From: JBEHWX01 sp048498995
Lineage (GTDB): Bacteria; Bacteroidota; Ignavibacteria; OLB7
DNA length: 59,584 bases
Direction of reading: 5' to 3'
Assembly (NCBI GenBank): GCA_048498995.1
Contig: JBEHWX010000029.1
Location: forward strand, 1 to 59,584
A program made the position numbers and the translations under genes. How positions within the stretch are numbered: position 1 is the stretch's first letter; each line of letters starts with the position of its first letter. Below the pieces are notes generated by a model that saw only the letters and a list, made by a program, of their open reading frames with translations, ran no database searches and had not been told where the DNA came from. Positions 1 through 8,968 of the stretch are shown in pieces.

Positions 1-80
1 TCTGCCATAGTCTTCCAAAGGTAGGAAGATTCCGGGACCGGAGGGTAGGGGGAAGGGAGGGAGATGGTTGATACGATATC

Positions 81-116
81 AAAGCGGCGCCTCAATCTAT
101 GATTGGGCGCCGCTTT
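81..116 (-). terminator. Hairpin terminator after the RHS toxin-immunity operon
   Basis: An 11-bp perfect inverted repeat (AAAGCGGCGCC at 81-91 and GGCGCCGCTTT at 106-116) lies about 70 bp downstream of the last gene of the leftward operon. A-rich and T-rich ends flank the stem, so it could act in both directions. No gene is visible in positions 1-187 apart from this hairpin. Confidence 0.7.
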
Positions 117-187
117 CGAGTATTGTCGGCCGATTCACTATAGAATACCGTCAGTCCGCGCATATCCTCCGCGCGCGGCCACCTCCA

Positions 188-625
188 TCACACCACTGGT
201 AGACCATATCGCTCCGCGTACTCAGCACGCAGCAACGATACATACCAGTCCTCCAACGAATCATACTCCCACAGCTCGCGATAGTCGTCACGATCGAGAA
301 GGATCCACTTCCCATCATCCAACCGAATTGCCGTGAGGGCAAGCCCATCATGAACAACCAGATACCCGGCGCCAAGGCCTCTGCTCCGGTGAAACGCGTT
401 CATCATATCCACATCGTTGGTGGCATCGCCACTGAATGGTGCGAATATGGTCTCGGTTTCGAACAGATCTCCCCCGCCTGTTCTGGTCCACAACGAGAGC
501 AGGTCATCCGGAATCCGCAACCGACGCTCAGTGAGCCATTCGGCGATCCGTTGCCGTGAAATCGCTCCGCTCCAGAGGAAGAGCTCAGGTCGAATTTTCT
601 CATCGTTGGCCAGTCGTGAACTCAT
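188..625 (-). CDS. SUKH (SMI1/KNR4-like) immunity protein
   Basis: A 145-aa protein, probably the cognate immunity protein of the large RHS toxin. The pattern around residues 35-60 (RIPDDLLSLWTRTGGGDLFE), with a short acidic or small-residue turn after the helix, and the later aromatic-rich strand GKWILLDRDDYRELWEY fit the SUKH/SMI1-KNR4 superfamily, whose members neutralise many polymorphic nuclease toxins. The ATG overlaps the toxin stop codon as ATGA (622-625), so translation of the pair is coupled. There is no signal peptide, consistent with cytosolic protection of the producer. The SUKH assignment is from pattern recognition. The immunity role is inferred from family and position. Confidence 0.72.
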   Translation of the reverse strand: MSSRLANDEKIRPELFLWSGAISRQRIAEWLTERRLRIPDDLLSLWTRTGGGDLFETETIFAPFSGDATNDVDMMNAFHRSRGLGAGYLVVHDGLALTAIRLDDGKWILLDRDDYRELWEYDSLEDWYVSLLRAEYAERYGLPVV

Positions 626-3600
626 CGCGTTCTCTTACCTGCCTCCAGGAAACCGATAAACTTACCGGTTTCTTTGTCAACCCTCACTCCCTGGCCAGCC
701 GCGTTGTAAAAATCCATGGTAGTCTTGCCGGCTGCCGTGCTAACGGGATTCGTCATAATATCCTTAATCAGTGCCTCGGCATTTGCCTGAGTCAAGGCAA
801 TCCCATCGAATGCTGAAACACCTCCCTTGGCATGACCTATCTTTTTGGCAAGTGCCCTGGCTCCTTGTGTCGTCTGTCCCACTGCATCTCGAGCCGACAT
901 GAGCGTAACTTCTAGATTCTCTGTGACGAATCTGGATATCCGCAGACTCGAAGCCGCGAGGCCACCCAGTCGGAGGAGCTGGCCTCCGACCCAGAAGGAA
1001 CCAACAGTATATACTCCAGTCCCGAACATGTGCCCAATCTGATAGCTGTTGCCCGTTCGCAACAGCTCCATTCCTTGAGCGAAGTTCTCACCCAACTTCC
1101 TGATCGGTTCCAGGGGATTGGTAACTGTATTAACAATCGTATTACCAATATTCTTTACCGTCTGAATCGGATGCAAGACCGTGTTCTGGACCGATTTCCA
1201 CGTGCCGTTTGCTCCATCGGCAATTCCATCCCAAGCACCCGAGAAGAAATCCTTCACGCTATTGAGAGATGCTTCGGCATCCTGTCGGAGCTGACTCGAG
1301 ATATAACCTTCCGGACTACTGTATGGATACGTCGATGGCTCGAGTCCATCGAGGTCGATCGCCCAGATCGGCATATTGCCCGCGAACTGATAGGGAGTGA
1401 GCTCAGGATATTTCGGTTCTAGCGGATCTTCGCTCAGGAACCTGGCCATCCGCGGATTGTAGATCCTGAATCCGTAGTCATAGCTGTTCCCGGTCCCGTT
1501 CGGCTCGTTGTCCATCTCCTTGCCGTTGTACCCGTAGCGGTAGCCGGCCTGGTTGAACGTCCGCTCCGGCTGCTCCATGCCGAACGGATAGTAGTTGTGA
1601 TAGGAGATCATATCCACGATGAACGGCGTCGTGCCCGGCGTTCCGGGAAAGCTCGTGCCGCCGTTCCAGGATCCCTGGAAGGATTTCTTCAGGTCGCGGA
1701 ACACCACCCGCACGTCGCCGAGATGGTCCTTCAGCTCGTACTGCTTCTTGAGCAGCTCCCGGACAAAGATCCGCTCGTTCGTGTTCACCGAGGAATCCCG
1801 GTCGGTCCAGGGCTTCACCTCCGCGAAACGGTCATGCAGTTTGTTGCCGTAGATCGGCAGCTCCGCCAGCCGGGTCTCGATCACCGTCCAGGGATTCATC
1901 CCCGGCGTTGGGGGAGGGGGAATCGGGGGAGGGAAGTTCTCCGCCGTCGGCGTGCAGCCCCCCGGCGGCATCACCTGCGTGGGGTTGTAGATGTACGGAC
2001 AGTTGTCGCACAGATCCCCCACGCCGTCGCCGTCGTAATCCTCCTGGAAGGGATTGGCCACGGCGACGCAGTTGTCGCAGATATCCCGCCGCTTGTCCTG
2101 ATCGCTGTCCGGGTTGGTCACGCTCGTCGGTTTGTTGCAGTAGCTCGGGCTCTGCACGCGATGGAGCCGCTGCTGGTAGATCGCCAGCACCTTCTCGTCG
2201 GCGCTCCGGACATAGTAGGTGATCCGCGCGGTGTCGCTGGCCTCGTCCTCGAACACCTTCTTCACCCGCTGCCCCGCCGCGTCGTAGTAGTAGGTGATCG
2301 TCTGATCGGCGAACGGCACGCCGGTCACCTTCCTGATCTTCTCGATCTTCCCGGCCGGATTCCACTTGATGGCGACGCCATCGACGAAGTCCTCGACGAT
2401 GTTGCCGATCTGATCGTAGGTGTAATTGCCCGGCCCCTGCGTCTCCAGATCGCCGTCGTAGGCGGTGGCCGGAATCGTCGGCGCGTCGGTCACGAACTGC
2501 AGACGGTTGTTCGTGGTCGGCACCACGCCCGGACCGTAGTTGTAGGTCAGGTTATCCATCGCCAGCCCTCCCGGACGCGTCCCGTAGCCGTTGCGCATCA
2601 GGGTGAGGATGTTCCCGTTCGGATCGTAGGTGTAGCTCGACCGGTAATCGTTCGTCGGCATCCAGGCACTTCCCCCGTAGATGGTGAAGACATCGGTGAG
2701 AAGCCGGTTGAGCCGGTCGTACTGATAGGTCGACCCGGTGGTCATCAGCTCGTACTGCGGCAGCCCGTACGGGCCGGGCGTCGGGGGCGGCTGCAGGAGC
2801 TGGCTCGGGAAGAGCGTGTTCGTCCAGCTCGTGACGTTCCCGTTGAAGAGGTTGCCGCCGCTCAGGTTGTACGCCCCGATCGTCGACGGGGTGGAGGTCG
2901 CGGAGTTGAAGGGGGACTGCTTCGCTCCGCCGCCGAAGCTGCGGAGATAGTCGCCATCATAGTAGCCGAGCACCATGCCGAAGGCGTCCACCCCCATTCT
3001 GCTGCCGTTCAGTCCATCGGTCAACGGATCGGAGGAGTTGGTCGTGCCGAGCCGGACGTGGTTCACCCCTTTCAGCCATCCCTCGATCGTGTAGGTGTAG
3101 TCCACCCCCTGGAGGTTATCCTCCCCGAGCACGATCCGCTTCAGCGGCCCGTGGGTGTAGTAGGTGTACTGCGCGTCGCGGTCCCAGATCTTCGCGTCGA
3201 GCGAAGTCTCCACCATCGCGAGCTGGTTGTCCGCGTCGTAGGAGTAGCGATGATGGAAGCGATCGGCCGAGCGCTCGTTGTATCTGATCTTGAGAAGATT
3301 GCCGCTGACCAGATCGTATTCGTAGGCGATGTAGTTGGCCCCCAGCCCCGGGATATACTGGTTCAACCACTCGACGTTGCCGTGCGGGTCGTAGCTGTAG
3401 GAGGTGCTCACGCCGCGATCGTTGTAGGTCTGGCTGATCCGCCCGCGGAGGAAGCGTTGCGGCGCTCCGATGTTGTCGCCGTAGTAGCCGGCGCCGATGT
3501 TGGAGGTATAGACCGTGCGGGTCCAGTCGTGGACGCCGATCGTCGGGAAGTCCCGCGCGTTGACGTACGGCTCCGGGAAGAGCCCGAGGATCGCGTAGGC

Positions 3601-6600
3601 CTCGCCGGTCTCGACGGCGCGGCCGAGGCGGTCGTACTTGGTGTAGGAATAGAGCCCGAGCTGTCCGGGGAGCATCATCATCTGCTTGGCGTTGCGCGAG
3701 AACCGGAGCTCCCCCTTGTCGTCGTAGACGAACATCACCGGGCCGCCGTCCGGCGTCGTCTTGTTCACCATCTGCTTCAACGAGTTGTACTCGTAGGTGG
3801 TGACCATCATGTGCTGCGGATGGGTCATCCGATCGCGCGCGGTCAGGTCCACGCCGCTCGGCGGCACCGTCCGGATCAGGCTTCCGGAGCGGTTGTAGTA
3901 GAAGAGGGTGAAGTGATAGTAGTCGAGATCGTACGTGAGTCGAAGGAAGTCGTTCACGTGCGTCGGGTCGGAGCACTGCGTCCGGTAGTCCCGCTCGATG
4001 GCCTCGGCGCCGTCGTCGATGCTCCTGCGCACCTGCTCGTCGATCATGCCGCGGAGCGTGCGCCGGGCCTCCCGCTCGCAGGTGATCGGCTCGAACGTCC
4101 AGTCCACCGTCGGAATCTCGAGCGGCATCCACTCGATGCAGACATCGGCCTGGCAACTGCCGGCGCAGATGTCCGAGCAGATCGTGACGTAGTCGGTCTG
4201 CGGCGTGGCGCCAAGCGAGCAGACGCGGACGTAGCGGAGCTCGCAATCCTCGGTGATCTCGAAATGGCCGGAGATGCCGGGCCCCTGCTGGAAGATCGAG
4301 GGGACCGACGTGGACGGGCAGTCCTCTCCGGTCAACGTTCTGGCGCCGTCGCCGTCGCGGCGCGCTCCGAGCAGTCCATCCTCCTCCTTCCTGGTCGAGA
4401 AGTTGCCGCAGATGGGCCAGGAGCAGCCGGAGATTCCGATGCTGTTGAAGATCGATCCCAGGTAGGCGCAGAGCGAGGTCGAGTTGTTCTGCTCGTCGTG
4501 ATGCATCTGGTTCCACTGCCGGAGGCGATCGTTCAGCAGCTTCACCACCATCGAGGTGAAGTCGGCGCCGCCGGTGGTTCTGCTGATGTGCGCCATCCCC
4601 TCCGGACATCCGCCGGCGCTCGGATCGTAGATGCCGACGCGGTAGGCGTAGGTCATCACCCGCTTGATCCGGTCCCGCTCGGCCTGCGTGCCGGCGCCGT
4701 CGACGTGCCGTCCGGAGCCGCTGCCGGTGTGGGTGATCGTCAGCGAGCAGCTATCCTCGCAGGCGGCCACGAGCGCGCGGGCCTGGCAGTAGATCTGTTC
4801 GGTCGAGATGTCATAGTAGGTGTACGCCTGCTCCCATCCGCTCGGATCGGTCGTGCTCGGCTTGTACTTGTCCCCCTGAACCACCTTCCCCCCCGCGCGG
4901 TAGGCATCGGAGAGCGCCTGCACGAACCCCTGGTACTTGTTCTCGCAGGAGCTCTTGCAGGAGTCGACGACCGCGGCCACCATCGCCTCCAGACAGGCCT
5001 GATCGGCCGGATCGCCGCAATCGGTCGGGACCACGCCGTCGTCGGCACTGAGGGACCTGGTGCACGACCGGATGCAGTTGTAGAACGTTTCCCACTGCTT
5101 GTCATCGAGGTCCTCGGTCAACAGATCCTGTGGCCAGGGCGAACCGAGCGAGAATCCGTACGCCGTCTCGCACTCGGTCACCCGCGTGGTAGTGGAATTG
5201 ATGTCGTAGTGGAAGTACTTGTAGGCGTACTCGAGATACCCGTATCCGTACTGGTTAGTTCCTGTGCAGTTGCCGTACGCGCAGGTGGAGATGCCCGCAT
5301 AGGTCTTCCCCGCGCAGAGGAGGAACGTTTCGAGCAGATCGAAGTCGGGGTTGATCTCATCCGGATTGCCGTCGCCGTGCATCGTCGCCATCGCTCCGTA
5401 GGAGGCAACGAGCGCCTGCCAGCAGGTCATCAACTTGCCGCAGTCGTAGCCGTCGGCGATCATGTGCGAGATCATCGCGTCGAAGGCGCCGGTGCCGCCG
5501 GCGAAGGGGGAGACGGCCGGATACGTTCCCTGGCCGTCGGTCAGGAAGTAATCGTTCAGGGTGTTGCCGAAGTAGGCGAACGTGCCATCGGGCTTCTTGA
5601 AGCCCGGGCCGCTCGGGCCCCAGCGGTCGTAGAGCATCTGCTCGAAGCTCGGCAGGGGGCTCGGACAGGTCACCTGATCGCAGGCCGGCTTCGGAAAGCG
5701 GATCGTGGTGCAGGCGTTCAGCGGAATTCTGTAGCCGGTGGTTCCCTCCTTGTAGCTCCCGCCGTTGGCATTGTCCAGATAGGTGTAGAGCTGATCGAGC
5801 GTGCCGGTCTCCAGCAGCTCGTAGACATGCTCGAGCACGGTCGCCGCCTCACCTTCCAGCACGTCCTTGACCTGATCGCGATGATGCGTCAGCCAGGAGG
5901 TGCCCCGAGGATTATCCGTCGTGATGCTTCCCACGATCGTGGTGTTGGGAACGATCCGCCGCTCGATGAGGTAGGTGGCCGGACCGTCGAGCGTCCAGGT
6001 GAAGGCCTGCACCAGCTCGCTGTTGGCATTGCAGGCCTGCGCGGGAATCGGGATCTCGAGGCGATGAACGTCGGTCGGGTCCTCGACGTTCATCGCCGTG
6101 ATGATCACCGTGTAGTCGCACGTGGCGCAGTAGCTGCCGCAGGCGCCGGTGATCGTCGCCGGCGTGATCCTGTAATCGAACAGCACGGCGGTCGGCTTCG
6201 TCAGGGCAAGTCGGGTGCTCTTGTCGTGATCCGAGACCAGCGGATTGCCGTTGATCGTGTCGACCACCGTGGGCCCGAGCGAGCGCTCCTGGTTCAGCTC
6301 CGCCAGCAGCTCGTTGGTCCCCTTGCCGAGGCAGGTGGCGAGCGTCTTCCCCTCCTTGGAGACATACTTGACGGAGGCCACCTTGTTCGGATCGATCGTG
6401 ATGATCTTCTCCACGCTCTCGGCCACCGGTGCCTCGTCCCCGAACATCGCCACCAGCTCGAAATCGGAGACGCCGGAATAGAGCGTCTTCGTGGTGCGGT
6501 CGACCACGCCCGATCCCTTCCGTACCCTGAGCGTGGCGCCGACACCGCTCTGCTCGATCGGCCGGCTCGTCCCGTCCCTGGAGTAGAGCGTCCGGGTGAA

Positions 6601-8118
6601 GGCGTAGCCGCCGGCATTCGGTATCTGAAGATTCTTGTTCTGGTCGGAGTAGTAGGCGTCCAGCGGACCGGCGTCGACCGCCTGCGGATTATCGAACGTG
6701 CTCGTCCCCCCCGAGGTGGTTCCGGCGTCGAAGTGCCTGGCCGTGTAGAGCTCGGATTGCGTGGGGCTCGTCTTGTGCTTCAGGAACCCGGTCTGGTAGG
6801 TGAAGCCGGGAGTTGTCTTTACCGGAGCGGCCATCGATACGAGGGCCGGGCGCCCGCTGAAGTCGTAAAGCGTCTGGCTCACCAGAAAGCTGTCGCGCGT
6901 CTTGACATACATCTGCTCCTGCGTCGGCTGGAGGAGATTGGTGGCGTAGGTCATCTTCTCCCGGATCTTTCCGGCTCCGCCGGCTCCCTCCATGAAGGTA
7001 CGGTTGTAGATCCAGTTCCGATCGGCGTCGGTCAGGAAATAGTAGAAGAAGACGCTCGGTTTCATCTCGTCCGGCACCCCCTGCTTGGTCACGGCGTCGA
7101 TGGTGAGCACGTCGCCGTCGGCCGGGGCCTTCGACCACGCGCCCCAGTTCCTGCTGTCGCCGATGCCGCCGGGATACTTCGACCCGATCGGCCTGACGCG
7201 CCAGAGGTAGTAGCCGTTCCCCTCGGGCACCATCAGCTTGATCGAGGTGGCGCTCGTGTCGGTCTCGATCGTCGTGGCGCGCCCCCAGTCCACGGTCTCC
7301 TGAATCGACTCCTGATCGCCGGTGCGGTTCGGATCGCGGTTGAAGAGGCGGAGGATCTGGATCTGATAGTTCGGAAAGATGTCGTTGCACCCCTCGGTCT
7401 GCCCGCCGACGCGCCACTGGAACGTGACCGGATTGGCGCTGATTCTGTCGTTGAGCGGGGTCACCTCCACCAGCGGATCGGCCTGCGCCGGCGCCGGGCG
7501 GAGCGGATCGACCTTGAACTCCTCCTCGTAGGAAGCCTCAAGGCGGATATTGCTCTGTAGACTCGCGGTCACCGGAGCGGGAAAGGTGGGCGATCCCGGA
7601 GCATAGGTTGCCGAAACGTCGATCCGCTCGACGTTCGCGTAGCCGCTGGTGAAATCCTCCGACCAGAGCTGTTCCGGCACCAGGTAGGGGGTGGCGGTCG
7701 ACTGGATCCGGAGCGAGAAGAGCCTGATCCCGAGCGGCCCGTGGGTGGTCTTGTCCACGTAGACCACCGTAACGTTGACCGTCGCGTCGAAGATCTGACG
7801 TCCGAACTCGTAGTTGAGCGGCCCCATCATCAGGCGGACGTTCACCACGGCCCGTTTGATCTGCGTCGGATCGGCGCAGTTGATCGGCACCGGATTCGGA
7901 ATCACCGTGAGCGTCTTCACGGTCGCCGCGCCGATATCGGCGTGCACGAAGGAGACGGACGTGGTCTTCGGCGTCGCCGACAGCGGAAGCACCGGCGGAT
8001 CGACGGCGGCGCGCCCTCCATCCTGCGCGCGGGAGGATCCGGGCATGAAGAGCCCGGCCGCGAGCAGAAGAAGCGCGAGAGGGAAGATGGTGCGAAATGC
8101 GCGAGCGAGCGTGTCCAC
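622..8118 (-). CDS. Giant RHS-repeat polymorphic toxin with TSP3 insert
   Basis: A 2498-aa exported protein. Residues 1-31 form a Sec signal peptide (MDTLARAF, then a Leu/Ala core, ending GSSRA-QD). Residues about 220-330 read like a fibronectin/Ig-like domain, followed by a long Cys-rich region (about 650-1350). YD/RHS repeats run from about 1400 to 1960 (for example YSYDPHGNVEWLNQYI). Two thrombospondin type 3 calcium motifs (DYDGDGVGDLCDNC) lie at about 2000-2040. The conserved RHS core end (YGFRIYNPRMARFLSEDPL, then IDLDGLEP) is at about 2210-2250. The remaining ~250 residues are the variable tip: a hydrophobic Gly/Thr segment, then a ~70-residue C-terminal domain (HAKGGVSAFDG ... GQGVRVDKETGKFIGFLE) that resembles small toxin domains of CDI/RHS proteins, possibly an RNase, but I cannot assign it. 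It starts 13 nt after the preceding gene and overlaps its immunity gene by 4 nt. Confidence 0.88.
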   Translation of the reverse strand: MDTLARAFRTIFPLALLLLAAGLFMPGSSRAQDGGRAAVDPPVLPLSATPKTTSVSFVHADIGAATVKTLTVIPNPVPINCADPTQIKRAVVNVRLMMGPLNYEFGRQIFDATVNVTVVYVDKTTHGPLGIRLFSLRIQSTATPYLVPEQLWSEDFTSGYANVERIDVSATYAPGSPTFPAPVTASLQSNIRLEASYEEEFKVDPLRPAPAQADPLVEVTPLNDRISANPVTFQWRVGGQTEGCNDIFPNYQIQILRLFNRDPNRTGDQESIQETVDWGRATTIETDTSATSIKLMVPEGNGYYLWRVRPIGSKYPGGIGDSRNWGAWSKAPADGDVLTIDAVTKQGVPDEMKPSVFFYYFLTDADRNWIYNRTFMEGAGGAGKIREKMTYATNLLQPTQEQMYVKTRDSFLVSQTLYDFSGRPALVSMAAPVKTTPGFTYQTGFLKHKTSPTQSELYTARHFDAGTTSGGTSTFDNPQAVDAGPLDAYYSDQNKNLQIPNAGGYAFTRTLYSRDGTSRPIEQSGVGATLRVRKGSGVVDRTTKTLYSGVSDFELVAMFGDEAPVAESVEKIITIDPNKVASVKYVSKEGKTLATCLGKGTNELLAELNQERSLGPTVVDTINGNPLVSDHDKSTRLALTKPTAVLFDYRITPATITGACGSYCATCDYTVIITAMNVEDPTDVHRLEIPIPAQACNANSELVQAFTWTLDGPATYLIERRIVPNTTIVGSITTDNPRGTSWLTHHRDQVKDVLEGEAATVLEHVYELLETGTLDQLYTYLDNANGGSYKEGTTGYRIPLNACTTIRFPKPACDQVTCPSPLPSFEQMLYDRWGPSGPGFKKPDGTFAYFGNTLNDYFLTDGQGTYPAVSPFAGGTGAFDAMISHMIADGYDCGKLMTCWQALVASYGAMATMHGDGNPDEINPDFDLLETFLLCAGKTYAGISTCAYGNCTGTNQYGYGYLEYAYKYFHYDINSTTTRVTECETAYGFSLGSPWPQDLLTEDLDDKQWETFYNCIRSCTRSLSADDGVVPTDCGDPADQACLEAMVAAVVDSCKSSCENKYQGFVQALSDAYRAGGKVVQGDKYKPSTTDPSGWEQAYTYYDISTEQIYCQARALVAACEDSCSLTITHTGSGSGRHVDGAGTQAERDRIKRVMTYAYRVGIYDPSAGGCPEGMAHISRTTGGADFTSMVVKLLNDRLRQWNQMHHDEQNNSTSLCAYLGSIFNSIGISGCSWPICGNFSTRKEEDGLLGARRDGDGARTLTGEDCPSTSVPSIFQQGPGISGHFEITEDCELRYVRVCSLGATPQTDYVTICSDICAGSCQADVCIEWMPLEIPTVDWTFEPITCEREARRTLRGMIDEQVRRSIDDGAEAIERDYRTQCSDPTHVNDFLRLTYDLDYYHFTLFYYNRSGSLIRTVPPSGVDLTARDRMTHPQHMMVTTYEYNSLKQMVNKTTPDGGPVMFVYDDKGELRFSRNAKQMMMLPGQLGLYSYTKYDRLGRAVETGEAYAILGLFPEPYVNARDFPTIGVHDWTRTVYTSNIGAGYYGDNIGAPQRFLRGRISQTYNDRGVSTSYSYDPHGNVEWLNQYIPGLGANYIAYEYDLVSGNLLKIRYNERSADRFHHRYSYDADNQLAMVETSLDAKIWDRDAQYTYYTHGPLKRIVLGEDNLQGVDYTYTIEGWLKGVNHVRLGTTNSSDPLTDGLNGSRMGVDAFGMVLGYYDGDYLRSFGGGAKQSPFNSATSTPSTIGAYNLSGGNLFNGNVTSWTNTLFPSQLLQPPPTPGPYGLPQYELMTTGSTYQYDRLNRLLTDVFTIYGGSAWMPTNDYRSSYTYDPNGNILTLMRNGYGTRPGGLAMDNLTYNYGPGVVPTTNNRLQFVTDAPTIPATAYDGDLETQGPGNYTYDQIGNIVEDFVDGVAIKWNPAGKIEKIRKVTGVPFADQTITYYYDAAGQRVKKVFEDEASDTARITYYVRSADEKVLAIYQQRLHRVQSPSYCNKPTSVTNPDSDQDKRRDICDNCVAVANPFQEDYDGDGVGDLCDNCPYIYNPTQVMPPGGCTPTAENFPPPIPPPPTPGMNPWTVIETRLAELPIYGNKLHDRFAEVKPWTDRDSSVNTNERIFVRELLKKQYELKDHLGDVRVVFRDLKKSFQGSWNGGTSFPGTPGTTPFIVDMISYHNYYPFGMEQPERTFNQAGYRYGYNGKEMDNEPNGTGNSYDYGFRIYNPRMARFLSEDPLEPKYPELTPYQFAGNMPIWAIDLDGLEPSTYPYSSPEGYISSQLRQDAEASLNSVKDFFSGAWDGIADGANGTWKSVQNTVLHPIQTVKNIGNTIVNTVTNPLEPIRKLGENFAQGMELLRTGNSYQIGHMFGTGVYTVGSFWVGGQLLRLGGLAASSLRISRFVTENLEVTLMSARDAVGQTTQGARALAKKIGHAKGGVSAFDGIALTQANAEALIKDIMTNPVSTAAGKTTMDFYNAAGQGVRVDKETGKFIGFLEAGKRTR

Positions 8119-8131
8119 GGCGTCGTAGTGT

Positions 8132-8968
8132 CTAGTGGTTGGATCGGATGCTCCTGGTGTCGACCAGCCTGTACCCTCTGTACTTCGGCTGTAGGCCCCC
8201 CTCGGCCGCGAGGAACTGCGCGCCGGCCGGCGTGGCCAGCGCCTCCGGCGAATGATCGAGGTCGATCGTCGTGAACGCGGTCTCGACCGAGGCCACCGCC
8301 CGTTCGGCGGTGTAGTCGATCAGCGCGCGCGTGATGAACTGCCGTCGCGTGTCGACCGTGACGGTGATCCGCCGCACCTGGAACCGGCGCTGCGCCCGGC
8401 CGTTCATCACCATCGTCACCACGGTCTCGGCTCCTCCACGCTCGGCGGCGGTCACCGATTCGCACATGCTCAGCAGCGTATCGTTCAGCGACATGACCTG
8501 CGACATCCGCCGGTCGCGCGCGCCGGCCATCCCCGGGGAGCTGACGCCGGTCACGTAGATCTTCTTCTCCTGGGGCACCAGCGTGTAGGAGGCGGTGGCG
8601 TCCTGATACACCGAGATCCTGTCGCTGAGAAAGCGCATCCCCCGGTCTCCGGCGGTCAGATCCACCTTCATCACCACCGGCTTCTCCTTCGGATCCCTCG
8701 GCCGGGTGGTGACCGTGTAGACGAAGTGGTAGGCGCGCCCCGCCGGCGGCGGCGTCGAGGATCGGCGCCATATCGAGCGGACCATCGCCAGATAGTCCTG
8801 CGGACTCCGTCCTGCATGCGCCGGCACGGCTCCGACCAGTAGCGCCGCCAGAAGCACTCCGGCTACGAGGCTTAGAGCCACCGACCGTCGCGATCTCCGG
8901 CGATCGGCCTCCGAACGATGGATCGCCATGCGATGGATCATCGAGCATATCGGGCGTGCGGACATCAT
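8132..8968 (-). CDS. Exported protein of the RHS operon, function unknown
   Basis: A 278-aa protein. I chose the ATG at 8968 because it overlaps the stop of the preceding gene as ATGA and sits about 7 nt after a GGAGGAG ribosome-binding site. A twin-Arg-rich N-terminus (RRRSRRS) precedes a hydrophobic segment ending at about residue 52 (VGAVPAHA), which looks like a Sec or Tat signal. The mature part alternates short beta strands and polar stretches, and the layout (DYLAMVRSIWRR ... KKIYVTG) faintly recalls LolA/LolB-like lipoprotein-binding folds. That resemblance is weak. Its place between two RHS-type genes suggests a role in folding, export or surface assembly of the toxin. Confidence 0.7.
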   Translation of the reverse strand: MMSARPICSMIHRMAIHRSEADRRRSRRSVALSLVAGVLLAALLVGAVPAHAGRSPQDYLAMVRSIWRRSSTPPPAGRAYHFVYTVTTRPRDPKEKPVVMKVDLTAGDRGMRFLSDRISVYQDATASYTLVPQEKKIYVTGVSSPGMAGARDRRMSQVMSLNDTLLSMCESVTAAERGGAETVVTMVMNGRAQRRFQVRRITVTVDTRRQFITRALIDYTAERAVASVETAFTTIDLDHSPEALATPAGAQFLAAEGGLQPKYRGYRLVDTRSIRSNH

